35,414 nt of DNA from Anaerobiospirillum succiniciproducens DSM 6400 (GCF_000482845.1 NZ_AXWV01000043.1:1-35414); one strand, 5' to 3'. Shown: positions 15,215-23,897, numbered from the stretch's first letter. Notes: generated by a model not told the origin, from the letters alone. Made by a program: numbers and translations.

Positions 15215-17146
15215 ATGGATTTTGAGATTGAAGATGGGCGACTGCTTGCATGTTTGGGCAATGATGAAGATCTTGTGATCCCTGAGGGCGTTAAGTTCAT
15301 TTCTAGAGATTGCACTTTTTCGAATGCAGCAGCTATTAAATCTATCTATCTGCCGCAGAGCTTTTTAGGATTTGAAAAGGCAAACAAGGACGATAATTAC
15401 TTCATTTTCAATAATGAGACTCAGACTATTACGAATATCTATATAAAGTCTGATATCGATAACTATATCCCTAGCCACATTGCGGTATTATTCGAATCTA
15501 ATACAAATAGCTTAGATACCTATGGCTTATTTGATGGTCTCAGACTGCCAAATCTCGAGCGCTATTCAGTTCATCAAGGCAACCCTATCTATAGAGATGT
15601 CGATGGCTTACTCTATAGTGAAGACTTAAGCTGCTTATTAAGTGTACCGTCTAAAAATGTCGATGAGGTGGTGCTGCCTAGGCAGTTAACCACAATCAAC
15701 CCTAATATTGCATTAGCCAAGCACTATGCTAAGTTTAAAGTAATTAGCTTAGAGACGTTTTTAAGAGACAAAATTTTAGAGCAGCTGTGCTTACTACCAA
15801 GCCAACTGGTGATCTTGTATGCCCCTAACCTTGAGTTGTACTTTTCAAGAAGCTCGAATGAGAAACGGCAACTCAAGATAGATAATTTGATTTGTTGTTT
15901 TCCTATGCTTCAAGAAGAGCTTATGGATAATGACAAATTCGCGAGCAGCGCAGCTATGGGTTACCTTTTTGAACCTGAGCTGTATGATCAATGGCATAAG
16001 AGAGATTGCATCAAACGTTTGCTTTTAGATGAGGTTTATATATACCCACTCGCGGCGAAGAACCCTAGCCTTAAGATTGTTAAAGACTTTTATGAGCAGA
16101 TATGGGATTCTAGTAGCATGCCTATGATGCTGCCTAAAAAAGGTTTTAGCTCTTCAGTATATCTTTATGAGGCGATCTTAAGAGGCAGCCTAGAGGATGT
16201 TCAAAGTGCACTTGCAACTAACTTTGACTTTCATGGTCTTTTTGAGGATGTTTGGGTTCAAAATCGCTACTCGGGAGGTCAGGCCTTAGCTTTGGCGTGC
16301 CGTTATGGTGGCGTACAAAAGGTAAGATGCTTGTTAGAAAACCACAACTTTTGTAAAGCACCCAAAAATAAATTCCTCCATAGCCCTTTGCAAGAGTTTA
16401 TTGCAGGCCTTAATTATCTTTGGGTTGTCAGCTCACTTAGGTTTGATATTGCCATCAACACTCATTTGTACATAGCAGATAATGCTGAAATCCGAGGCTA
16501 TACACCTTTGAGTGAAGAAGAACGCATAGAGTGCATTGAACTTTTATTTAACCGAGGCATTATCCGAGAATTTACAAGCTCACATGCCTATGTGGAGCCA
16601 GTAGATCGTATGTACATTTATGCCTTACTCTCAGGAGAGAGCAAGATTGCTACATACCTAAAAGGTAAAGGCGCATCACTTAGCACCATCTTTAGCGCTT
16701 CTCGCTATGGGCAATATGCTAAAGACCTAAAAGAGCTCCTCTTTCAAGCAATTGAGATCGACCCAAAGAGCATCGTGACCTTAGCTAAAGCACAGCAAGA
16801 AGAGGGAGGTAGTTTAAGGATCAATCTAGGAATGTTGCTTTCTATTCTTAAAACAGATGAGAGCGCTCTTAGCGATCTATTAAGCTATATCGAGATCAAG
16901 GCAGCTGACCGCGCTGATCTTCTCGAGATCGCCATTGATCGCGGCAATATAAAGTTTTTAGCCTCCGCGCTCAGACATGGCTTAGTCAAAAGCAAAAGAA
17001 GCCTCGATAAGTTTATTGAGCATGCAAGCAATAAAAACGCTCATGAGGCAACTGCGATCTTGCTCGACTACAAAGATGCAACTTTCAATAGCAAAAAGCC
17101 TGCTAAAGCAGCAAGTAAGTCAAAGCGCCCATCATTAAAGCTCTAA
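15215..17146 (+). CDS. Leucine-rich-repeat-like / ankyrin-like repeat protein
   Basis: A 643-residue soluble protein. The N-terminus (1-60: FEIEDGRLLACLGNDEDLVI, PEGVKFISRDCTF, IKSIYLPQSF) has the character of BspA-type leucine-rich repeats, with further LRR-like strands to about 180 (VDEVVLPRQLTTINPNIALA). Residues about 310-385 look ankyrin-like (LYEAILRGSLEDVQSALATN, then LALACRYGGVQKVRCLLENH), as do 560-625 (LLEIAIDRGNIKFLASALRH). The C-terminus is short and basic (KKPAKAASKSKRPSLKL). No signal peptide or membrane segment is seen. The ATG at 15215 has an AGG site 6 nt upstream; a TTG at 15200 is in frame but less likely. It lies alone beyond the DnaA-box array. A protein-protein interaction role is likely; the partner is unknown. 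Confidence 0.75.
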   Translation: MDFEIEDGRLLACLGNDEDLVIPEGVKFISRDCTFSNAAAIKSIYLPQSFLGFEKANKDDNYFIFNNETQTITNIYIKSDIDNYIPSHIAVLFESNTNSLDTYGLFDGLRLPNLERYSVHQGNPIYRDVDGLLYSEDLSCLLSVPSKNVDEVVLPRQLTTINPNIALAKHYAKFKVISLETFLRDKILEQLCLLPSQLVILYAPNLELYFSRSSNEKRQLKIDNLICCFPMLQEELMDNDKFASSAAMGYLFEPELYDQWHKRDCIKRLLLDEVYIYPLAAKNPSLKIVKDFYEQIWDSSSMPMMLPKKGFSSSVYLYEAILRGSLEDVQSALATNFDFHGLFEDVWVQNRYSGGQALALACRYGGVQKVRCLLENHNFCKAPKNKFLHSPLQEFIAGLNYLWVVSSLRFDIAINTHLYIADNAEIRGYTPLSEEERIECIELLFNRGIIREFTSSHAYVEPVDRMYIYALLSGESKIATYLKGKGASLSTIFSASRYGQYAKDLKELLFQAIEIDPKSIVTLAKAQQEEGGSLRINLGMLLSILKTDESALSDLLSYIEIKAADRADLLEIAIDRGNIKFLASALRHGLVKSKRSLDKFIEHASNKNAHEATAILLDYKDATFNSKKPAKAASKSKRPSLKL

Positions 17147-17183
17147 AGGACAGGAAGGAGTGTGATTGGTGGAATGCGGGGTA

Positions 17184-17218
17184 TAAAAAATGCCCGGTCT
17201 TTTTAGGACAGGGCATTT
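17184..17218 (-). terminator. Terminator of ppk
   Basis: An 8-bp stem (aaatgccc/gggcattt) with a further gtc/gac pairing inside is followed on the minus strand by TTTTTTATA. It sits 38 bp after the ppk stop, and may also stop plus-strand transcription from the gene ending at 17146. Confidence 0.85.
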
Positions 17219-17255
17219 GAGGGGTAATCAATCGTTAATTTGTGTTGCTTATGGC

Positions 17256-19640
17256 TTAGGAGTTTTTGCCTTTGCCTGACGCTTTGCCTTTGGAGTCACT
17301 CTTGTCTGATTTGTCAGACTTGGAGGACTTGGCATCAGTCTTATCGGACTTATCCTGCTTTACATCGCTTTTGGAGCTCTTGGAGTCAGACTTGTCTGCC
17401 TTCTCTGCCTTGTCAGCCTTCTCTGTCTTTTCTGACTTATCTGATTTTTCAGACTTGTCGGCCTTGCTTGACTTGCTCTTTGATGCATCGCTGCTTTGTG
17501 CTTGAGCGGAGCTAGACTTGCTTTGAGTTGACTGAGCGTTCATGGCATCGCTAGAGCGCTTCTCTTTTAAAGCTTCAGTAAGCTTCAACTCCACATTCTC
17601 AAGGTACTTGTGAATCTCGATTTGGGAGCGAATCTTTGGAGCATTAGGAGTGTAAGGTACGTACTCATTCTTCTGATCTGCATCGATAATACGAGCCTTC
17701 TGATTATCGCTCTCTTGAATCTTGAAGATTGTACGGATGCGTTCACGCAGTACAGGATCTAATACTGGGGTACCAACCTCGATACGGTGATCGAGGTTAC
17801 GGGTCATCCAGTCTGCTGATGAGATATAGAGCTCTTCATCATTGTTGTTGCAGAAGATCATGACACGTGGGTGCTCTAAGAAACGGTCAACTACAGAAGT
17901 GATGTAGATGTTCTCAGATAAGCCCTCAATGCCTGGACGCAGTGAGCACATTCCTCGGATGATAGCGCGGATCTTAACGCCTGCCTGAGATGCCTTGTAA
18001 AGACGAGCAATCAGGCCGTCATCAACTAAGTTATTAACCTTGAGGTTGATATAGGATGGCAGACCCATGCTTGCATTCTCAATCTCACGATCGATCATGG
18101 CGTAAATGCGTTGACGAGCGTTGATTGGAGAAACTAAGAGCTTATCAAATCGTGGACGAGTATATGGGTACTCAATAAAGTCAAAGACGTTTAATACCTC
18201 ACGAGTCTGGGCATCATCACGAGTAAACAGAGCAAAGTCAGTGTAGATCTTGGCAGTCTTCTCGTTAAAGTTACCAGTACCAATGTGAGCATAGTGAACG
18301 GTTCTACCATTTTCCTTACGGGTGACTAAGCACAGCTTAGAGTGAATCTTTAAGGTTGGCAGACCGAAGAGAACCTTAACGCCAGCGTCAGTTAAGTGAG
18401 ATGCCCACTTAATGTTGTTAGCCTCATCAAAGCGAGCCTTAAGCTCAACCACTACGGTGACGCGCTTACCGTTATTAGCAGCATCGATAAGTGAGTCGAT
18501 TACGCGGCTATTGCGAGCAACACGGTAGATGTTGATACGAATAGCGGTAACCTTTGGATCGTAGGAAGCCTGACGTAAGAACTCAGTGAAGTATTCAAAT
18601 GAGTAGTATGGGTAGTAAAGCAGGATATCGCCTGCAGAAATAGCATCAAAAGCATTGATGTAGCTGTCAAACTGAGTTGAGCGTACTGGCGCTAATGATG
18701 GATATTCAAACTCCTCAGAGTGACCCACACTTGGGAAGGATAAGAAGTCCTTAAAGTTATGGTAACGGTTACCAGCCATGCAAGAGTCGATGTCAGACAG
18801 ATGGAGCTCATCGGTCATGAAAGACACCATCTCAGGAGGCATTGCTCTGTCATAAGCAAAGCGTACTGGCATGGCGCTTAAACGCTGCTTTAAGGAGTTA
18901 GACATGTTCTCAAGTACGGACATGTCTACATTAGAGAGCAGGTCGTACTCGGAGTCACGGTTCATCTTAATGGAGTAGGCCTCGATGGTATCGTAATCAA
19001 AGAAGCTCTTGAAGATGTCGTCAAGGCAGATACGAATTACGTTATCAAGGAACATTAAGGTAGTTTCGCCTTCTTGAGTAGGCATACTGATAAAGCGAGG
19101 AACTACATCAGATGGAATCTCAATTAAGGCATAGGAATGATCTTTGCCAGTCATGCGTACGAGCAGGTAGGTGTACTGATCGCGCATGAACTTAACTAGA
19201 TCAATGTGCTCATTGAAGATGATTGGATTGATGTGCTTGAGCACGTGACGACGGAAGTAGCTACGAATCCAACTCTTTTGGCTTTCGGTAACTTCAGTCT
19301 CATCTCTTAAGTAGATCTTGTTGTCGGCAAGCTCTTGAACCAGAGTACGGTAAATGCGGTTAACTTCTTTTTGATAGGAGCCAACTACAGTCTGTACGCT
19401 CTTGAGCAGCTTAGTACTCTCACGACCAGAACCATTCTCTTTGTTAATGATGATCTGGCGCTTGAGGTTAGCTACACGAACCTTGAAGTATTCGTCTTGG
19501 TTATTAGCGTAGATACCTAAGAAGCGAATCTTTTCAATGAGTGGCACAGATTGGTCGGCAGCCTCTTGAAGCACACGGCCATTAAAGGATAACCAAGATA
19601 GCTCCTTCGGTACCAAATCAAGTTGAGTTTCTTCTGACAT
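17256..19640 (-). CDS. ppk1: Polyphosphate kinase 1 with a long Ser/Lys/Asp-rich C-terminal tail
   Basis: A 794-residue enzyme that polymerises inorganic polyphosphate from ATP. The first about 690 residues align in layout with E. coli PPK (688 aa): N-terminal KELSWLSFNGRVLQEA, NQDEYFKVRVANLKRQ, catalytic phospho-histidine H433 in LPTLKIHSKLCL, GTGNFNEKTAKIYTD, and the second histidine H590 in RFLEHPRVM, then YISSADWMTRNLDHRIEV. The last 100 residues (695-794) are unusual low-complexity repeats of KSDKSEK/KADKSDSK type. The ATG at 19640 has an AGGG site 11 nt before it and is the family start; a longer frame to 19685 lacks support. No ppx gene is next to it. It is a single-gene unit on the minus strand. 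Confidence 0.95.
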   Translation of the reverse strand: MSEETQLDLVPKELSWLSFNGRVLQEAADQSVPLIEKIRFLGIYANNQDEYFKVRVANLKRQIIINKENGSGRESTKLLKSVQTVVGSYQKEVNRIYRTLVQELADNKIYLRDETEVTESQKSWIRSYFRRHVLKHINPIIFNEHIDLVKFMRDQYTYLLVRMTGKDHSYALIEIPSDVVPRFISMPTQEGETTLMFLDNVIRICLDDIFKSFFDYDTIEAYSIKMNRDSEYDLLSNVDMSVLENMSNSLKQRLSAMPVRFAYDRAMPPEMVSFMTDELHLSDIDSCMAGNRYHNFKDFLSFPSVGHSEEFEYPSLAPVRSTQFDSYINAFDAISAGDILLYYPYYSFEYFTEFLRQASYDPKVTAIRINIYRVARNSRVIDSLIDAANNGKRVTVVVELKARFDEANNIKWASHLTDAGVKVLFGLPTLKIHSKLCLVTRKENGRTVHYAHIGTGNFNEKTAKIYTDFALFTRDDAQTREVLNVFDFIEYPYTRPRFDKLLVSPINARQRIYAMIDREIENASMGLPSYINLKVNNLVDDGLIARLYKASQAGVKIRAIIRGMCSLRPGIEGLSENIYITSVVDRFLEHPRVMIFCNNNDEELYISSADWMTRNLDHRIEVGTPVLDPVLRERIRTIFKIQESDNQKARIIDADQKNEYVPYTPNAPKIRSQIEIHKYLENVELKLTEALKEKRSSDAMNAQSTQSKSSSAQAQSSDASKSKSSKADKSEKSDKSEKTEKADKAEKADKSDSKSSKSDVKQDKSDKTDAKSSKSDKSDKSDSKGKASGKGKNS

Positions 19641-20259
19641 GACCAATCCCTGTAGACATGAAAAAAATAAGACACCATGAGCCACAATCTAAAGTTGCAT
19701 CACTTTTCTAATGATGAATCGTTTACAACTAAACTTTTGAAAAGTTGTATGTGTAAAGGATTGTAGTGATTTGCTTTAGCAAAATGGAACTTAACTTTTT
19801 AAGTTGAGTGGGTGTCGTTGGCTCTAAAAAGCCATAGTATATGCGGTAAAAATTAAGTTCTTGTTAAGTTAGATCAACTGATCTAGACAACAAAAATACA
19901 CTCATGTTTTGCCGAAAATCGCCTCGATATTACAAATTGAGGCCGACCTAACATTGTACGCCAGCTCATCGCAATTCCGCTTAGCACTGTATACAAATAC
20001 AGTTGTACATCACGCTTTAGATCCAAACAAGTATTAAGACAAGATCTGCAAGTACATTAAGACAAAATAGTAGAGTTTTGGGCAAAAATAGTTTTATGGG
20101 CAGCTCTCGTAGAGCTTAATGCTAGATAACAGACTGCTTCTTATAGCCTTGCGTAAATGCAAAGAGAGCTATTGCATGCGCCTAGACGTTTGAGGCTGTG
20201 GCTAAGTATAAAGAGCTTATGGAGGTGGCTTATTAAAGCGCTAAGAATACATAAATATG
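19641..20259. other. Intergenic region upstream of ppk
   Basis: About 620 bp without a gene. It contains a dyad TAGATCA-N2-TGATCTA (19870-19885), a possible operator, and an AT-rich palindrome atacat-aaat-atgtat (20247-20262). No Pho-box-like direct repeat was recognised near the ppk start. Confidence 0.45.
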
Positions 20260-20314
20260 TATCTCGCCTCTAGATAGTGGCACGAGGGTGGTGCTGCTCA
20301 TTGAAGGCGAGATA
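20260..20314 (-). terminator. Possible terminator of the Sel1-like lipoprotein gene
   Basis: A perfect 10-bp stem (tatctcgcct/aggcgagata) encloses a 35-nt loop just beyond the stop at 20323. The minus-strand sequence after it is AT-rich (catatttatgtattc) but not a clean T-run. Confidence 0.4.
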
Positions 20315-20322
20315 GTGAAGCA

Positions 20323-21777
20323 TTAGTTGCTATCTTGCTGATTAGATATGGCTGCAGCTGCTGCTTCGGCTTTTTCTTTGGCTTGCTTAAGGCGCTCTTC
20401 ATGACGCTCAATCAGTCGCTGATGGGCCTCTTTGATATCTTTATCTGCTTTTGGAGTGATAGCTTGAGATCCTTTGCTATCAGCAGATGAGTTATTCTTT
20501 GGTGCTTTCTCATAGAACTCTAATGGAATGTTTAGCTCAGCTTCGTTGCTCTTAAGAATATCCTCAGTGACAGCCTCAGATGGAACATTTGGCATTGCGT
20601 AACCTTGAGATGCATTAGCCTCAGGCATGTTCTTTCCAGTTGCATCTGGCATGTTCTTATCTTGTGCCTCAGAAGCATCTGTTGGTGCTGTATTCTCTGT
20701 TGAAACGCTCACACTTGATGAACCATTGAGTTCTTGGCGGGCGCTGTTGCTAATTGCAGCTTTATTCTTGGTCTGTAAGCTTTTTTCTTTGGATGCATTA
20801 GTTACATCTTGAGATTCATTAGTAATGGTTGCACCTGAAAAGTCTTTAGACTTTGTAGCCGTATTATCTTTAGCTTTCTTTGCAGGGCTCTTGTCAGTAT
20901 CAAAGATATTGATGACAGAGCTGCTTTGTGGTTGCGCGTTTTGATCTTGGTTTACTGATCTTGTTTGTGGGTTACTCAAGATAAGATTGCTAGCTTCTTT
21001 GGCGTTAGCGGCACGTTGCTTCTTGCGTTCGTTGATGAGTGCTTCAAGATTATTCTTAATATCAGAGATGTCGTCAGCTTTTTGTTCCTTTTCTGCATTA
21101 GGAGCAGAGGCAGAGCTATTAGTGTCCTTTGCAGTATTTGTTGTCAGCTGTTGGTAATACGGTGATCCTGGTGTCATAAGTCCAGTGAGCATCTGTCCTG
21201 CAGCACGATTACCAAGACGGGCTGATTGCTCTAAGAGTTGCACGCCAATACCGATAGTACGAGGGTCTTGAATGAAGACTCGTCCAGCAACTTCAAGGCC
21301 ATTGACCTCACCACGAATGTTAACGATACGCTGTAGCCAATATGCACCTTGAGTTGGCTGATTGTAAGCGTAGAAGTAACGAGCCACACGGGCGATCTTA
21401 TTTGGCCTTACGATGATGTTGTCGTAAGGCATACGGTTGCCTTCAATCAAGGCTTTTAAAGCACAGCTTTCAAAGGCTTGGGTTGGCTTCATTCTTTGGT
21501 AAAGAAATGCACCGTGCGGATAGTCAGTAGTATTAGTGAAGGTGCTGTTATAAGTTTCAACGATCTCATAAAGATAAGTCAGATCGCCAGCCGCACATTC
21601 GATACACTTTTGGATGAAGAACTCAGTCTTAGTACGAGGCTTTTTTAAAACGATCTCTTCGCCTTGTTCTTCAACCATGATCTCCTCAGAGGTTTCATCA
21701 CGGATAGAGCAGCCATTTAATAGCATGCTAGCGGTGAGTAATGCACATGATGCAAGAGTTATTTTTGCATATCTCAT
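20323..21777 (-). CDS. Outer-membrane-type lipoprotein with Sel1-like repeats and disordered C-terminus
   Basis: A 484-residue protein. The lipobox LLNGC with C23 after a short hydrophobic signal marks it as a lipoprotein; S24 at +2 favours outer-membrane sorting. Residues about 50-210 resemble Sel1/TPR-like helical repeats (GDLTYLYEIVETYNS, QGAYWLQRI, IGIGVQLLEQSARLGNRAAGQML). Residues about 215-440 are low-complexity Ser/Asn/Lys/Ala, including a repeated KNMPDA/KNMPEA motif. The end is a charged helix (IKEAHQRLIERHEERLKQAK). The ATG has an AGGGAC-type site 6 nt upstream. It lies downstream of bamE on the same strand but with a terminator between them. No named function is known to me. Confidence 0.8.
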   Translation of the reverse strand: MRYAKITLASCALLTASMLLNGCSIRDETSEEIMVEEQGEEIVLKKPRTKTEFFIQKCIECAAGDLTYLYEIVETYNSTFTNTTDYPHGAFLYQRMKPTQAFESCALKALIEGNRMPYDNIIVRPNKIARVARYFYAYNQPTQGAYWLQRIVNIRGEVNGLEVAGRVFIQDPRTIGIGVQLLEQSARLGNRAAGQMLTGLMTPGSPYYQQLTTNTAKDTNSSASAPNAEKEQKADDISDIKNNLEALINERKKQRAANAKEASNLILSNPQTRSVNQDQNAQPQSSSVINIFDTDKSPAKKAKDNTATKSKDFSGATITNESQDVTNASKEKSLQTKNKAAISNSARQELNGSSSVSVSTENTAPTDASEAQDKNMPDATGKNMPEANASQGYAMPNVPSEAVTEDILKSNEAELNIPLEFYEKAPKNNSSADSKGSQAITPKADKDIKEAHQRLIERHEERLKQAKEKAEAAAAAISNQQDSN

Positions 21778-21881
21778 CGAAACGTCCCTCTGAGTTATCC
21801 ATCTAACAGACTAAAGATACCACTTTTAGCGTCAGATTGAAGCGAGCGTAATAGCTTGATTAGTTAGTATGGTGAGCATAC

Positions 21882-21906
21882 AAAAATGCCCGCGTTAACG
21901 CAGGCA
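21882..21906 (-). terminator. Terminator of bamE
   Basis: The stem tgcc-gcg/cgc-ggca (one C/A mismatch) around ttaa is followed on the minus strand by TTTTTGTATG. It lies 53 bp after the bamE stop. Confidence 0.85.
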
Positions 21907-21958
21907 CTTTTAGAATTAATCTACGGTAGTAATGCTTAGCTTTTAGGCATTGAAAATA

Positions 21959-22360
21959 CTACTGTGAATTGGCTGGCGCAATTACCATGTCCTCAGAGGA
22001 GATCTTCTGTACGCTATTTACGCCAGAGTTGAACTCTGCTGGTTTTTCAAAGTCGCCATGGATATCTACTAAGGTACGACCTTGGAAAATAGCGATTAAG
22101 GTCTTAATCTCTGGATCATTCCAACCCTGACGATGCAGCTGAGTGTAGTACCAACGGCTGTTATCTAAAGGATCGGTGAGCATTGGAGTGCCAAGAATAA
22201 AGCGTACCTGATCGTCAGTCATGCCTTGACGTAGCTTGTTGACTGCTTCTTGTTCAACGAAGTTGCCTTGGTCTAAATCGTAACGATAGGCACAACCGTT
22301 AGTTAAGGTGGCTAAAGTGGCGGTGAGTGCACCAATGAGTAAAATCTTGTTTAATCTCAT
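21959..22360 (-). CDS. bamE: Outer-membrane assembly lipoprotein BamE (SmpA/OmlA)
   Basis: A 133-residue lipoprotein of the BAM complex that inserts beta-barrel proteins in the outer membrane. The lipobox LTNGC has C23. The conserved core is clear: DLDQGNFVEQEAVNKLRQGM, TDDQVRFILGTPMLTDPLDN, and SRWYYTQLHRQG. It is about 20 residues longer than E. coli BamE (113), mostly at the C-terminus. It is divergent from grpE, as in other gammaproteobacteria where bamE lies near recN/grpE; recN and fur, often between them, are absent here. Confidence 0.95.
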   Translation of the reverse strand: MRLNKILLIGALTATLATLTNGCAYRYDLDQGNFVEQEAVNKLRQGMTDDQVRFILGTPMLTDPLDNSRWYYTQLHRQGWNDPEIKTLIAIFQGRTLVDIHGDFEKPAEFNSGVNSVQKISSEDMVIAPANSQ

Positions 22361-22632
22361 GCTGATTGGCTCAAAGCTCTATTAACAGCAGCAGTCATGT
22401 AAAGGACAATCATCCTCTAGGCATATGCCATAACTGCAGGCAGCTATTGTGTATGCAGCTGTTGACTGCGGGTAATCGATCTGGCAGCTCATTAAGAGTG
22501 TGATCAGTTGTTAGGCTTGATTATAGCCTAACTTCACTTAGGGAATGCTTAGATATCTCCTTGAATCAGACTCTTTAGCTACGCAAAAGTTCACACATTG
22601 TATCAAAAGCACGAAAAAATTTGCCATAGCCA

Positions 22633-22661
22633 CTTGAAAGATACTTTAATAGCCCCCATAT
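22633..22661 (+). promoter_or_regulatory. Sigma-32 (heat-shock) promoter of grpE
   Basis: CTTGAAA (22633-22639), a 14-nt spacer and CCCCATAT (22654-22661) match the RpoH consensus almost perfectly. It lies about 350 bp before the grpE start, implying a long leader. A dyad CACTTGA (22631-22637) / TCAAGTG (22666-22672) encloses it. Confidence 0.85.
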
Positions 22662-22698
22662 GTAATCAAGTGCACTAATATTCAGTGCAAGAAGCAGC

Positions 22699-22839
22699 AT
22701 GGTTTTATCTATCTTAAGAATCTTTTTGATAGCGTCAGGGTCACTTTTGTCAATTGACAGGGGCAGACTTTTAGAACATTATGCGATTGCTTTTGTCTTA
22801 GACAGCGTTAGTGCCTTGCTTTTTCCTCAGCGGTCTTAA
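22699..22839 (+). CDS. Candidate 46-codon leader ORF in the grpE 5' region
   Basis: The ATG at 22699, about 30 bp after the expected heat-shock transcription start, opens 46 codons to TAA at 22837-22839. The peptide is hydrophobic in its first half (MVLSILRIFLIASGSLL) and contains one more hydrophobic stretch (HYAIAFVLDSVSALLF). An AAGAAG tract just upstream could act as a weak ribosome-binding site. Its last codons form the 5' arm of the hairpin at 22815-22865, with the stop codon in the loop. This could be a leader peptide or a small membrane protein, but may also be chance. No homologue is known to me. Confidence 0.4.
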   Translation: MVLSILRIFLIASGSLLSIDRGRLLEHYAIAFVLDSVSALLFPQRS

Positions 22840-22865
22840 TAGTAAGTTGCTGAGGAAAAAGTAAG
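22815..22865 (+). promoter_or_regulatory. 17-bp hairpin in the grpE leader
   Basis: 22815-22831 pairs with 22849-22865 (17 bp, one G-T) around a 17-nt loop that holds the TAA of the leader ORF. There is no T-tract after it, so it is not a terminator. A second hairpin (22905-22914 with 22921-22930) follows. Together they suggest a structured leader. The rest of 22361-23017 shows no other gene. Confidence 0.6.
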
Positions 22866-23017
22866 ATACACTCTAGGCTCTAGTGATTGGGTTAACTAAG
22901 CGCCATTGAACATTCATTAGAATGTTCAGTTTAGTTCAAAGCGCTCTTAGCTAGATAGATACTATTTTAAGCCTAGACGCTGTATGTTTATGGTTTTTCA
23001 TTTTTCAGGATATGCAG

Positions 23018-23773
23018 ATGCAAGATAACGAAAAGCAGACTGTTCAGGATGCGCTCAACACTTTAAAGGCTAATAGCACTGACCGTGATGAAATCGCTGC
23101 CCGTATGGCTGCACAGGCTTATGCTAATAATGCAGCAATGGCACAGGACGCACAGCCACAGCAAGGCGCAGCTTTCAATGCCAATGGTGCTCCTGAGGAT
23201 CAAAACGTAACTGCAGCAAATGATGCAGAAGTTCAGCAAGCAGAGATTACTGATGCAACTCCAGAGGAGCTTGCTGCTGAAGTAGCTAAGCTCCAGGGCG
23301 AAAACTCTGCTCTTAGCAATCAGGTTCACGAGCTAACTATGGCTCTTGCCTCTGAGCACGACAAGATGCTGCGTGCTGTAGCTGAGGCTGACAACGTACG
23401 TAAGAGAGCTGAGCAGGACGTTGATCGTGAGCGTAAGTACGCTTTAGAGAAGTTTGTTCGTTCTTTAATGCCTGTATACGATGCTCTTGAGAAGGCTTTA
23501 GAGTTCTCTGATCGTAACAATGAGGCTACCAAGGCTACCATTGATGGCATTGAGAACACCTTAACTCTGTTCTTAAAGGAAATGTCATCTTTTGGCGTAG
23601 AGCAGGTTGATCCTACTGGCAATCCATTTGATCCAAACTTCCACCAAGCTGTGTCCATGGTTCCATCTACTGATGTTCCAAACAACCACGTATTAAACAC
23701 CATGCAAAAGGGCTTTACCTTAAATGGTCGTGTGGTTCGCCCTGCTATGGTTATCGTTGCTAAGGGCAACTAA
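23018..23773 (+). CDS. grpE: Nucleotide exchange factor GrpE
   Basis: A 251-residue cochaperone that releases ADP from DnaK. Residues 1-80 are a disordered Asn/Gln/Ala-rich extension (GrpE of E. coli has 197 residues). Then comes the long helical coil (EVAKLQGENSALSNQVHELT, MLRAVAEADNVRKRAEQDVD) and the C-terminal beta domain ending FTLNGRVVRPAMVIVAKGN. The ATG at 23018 is preferred: AGGA lies 7 nt upstream, while the in-frame ATG at 23012 is only 1 nt from that site. The sigma-32 promoter and the adjacent dnaK-dnaJ place it in the heat-shock chaperone set; a strong terminator separates it from dnaK. Confidence 0.96.
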   Translation: MQDNEKQTVQDALNTLKANSTDRDEIAARMAAQAYANNAAMAQDAQPQQGAAFNANGAPEDQNVTAANDAEVQQAEITDATPEELAAEVAKLQGENSALSNQVHELTMALASEHDKMLRAVAEADNVRKRAEQDVDRERKYALEKFVRSLMPVYDALEKALEFSDRNNEATKATIDGIENTLTLFLKEMSSFGVEQVDPTGNPFDPNFHQAVSMVPSTDVPNNHVLNTMQKGFTLNGRVVRPAMVIVAKGN

Positions 23774-23782
23774 TAACTAAAA

Positions 23783-23806
23783 AGCTTCATTACAAAGTAA
23801 TGAGCT
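23783..23806 (+). other. Hairpin just after grpE
   Basis: agct(t)cattac pairs with gtaatgagct (one bulge), loop aaa, directly before the grpE terminator. Probably a 3' stabilising structure. Confidence 0.5.
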
Positions 23807-23864
23807 AAACCCTACAACTTCGTATCTTTCGTAAGATACAGGTTGTAGGGTTTTTTCTTTATTT
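23807..23864 (+). terminator. Strong terminator of grpE
   Basis: A 12-bp stem (23807-23818 with 23842-23853) capped by a second 7-bp stem (gtatctt/aagatac) is followed by ttttttctttattt. Confidence 0.95.
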
Positions 23865-23868
23865 AGCA

Positions 23869-23897
23869 CTTGAAAATAAGATCACCCATCCCCAAAT
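23869..23897 (+). promoter_or_regulatory. Upstream sigma-32 promoter of dnaK
   Basis: CTTGAAA (23869-23875), 14-nt spacer, CCCCAAAT (23890-23897), one mismatch from the -10 consensus. It begins immediately after the grpE terminator. Confidence 0.7.

Noticed and set aside
17240..17515. Plus-strand frames opposite the ppk tail
   Set aside because: They are mirror translations of the low-complexity Lys/Ser/Asp codons (Leu/Ser/Asp or Cys/Leu strings), not genes.
23063..23769. Two minus-strand frames opposite grpE
   Set aside because: They are antisense shadows of a clearly identified grpE, with serine/cysteine-rich composition and no own signals.
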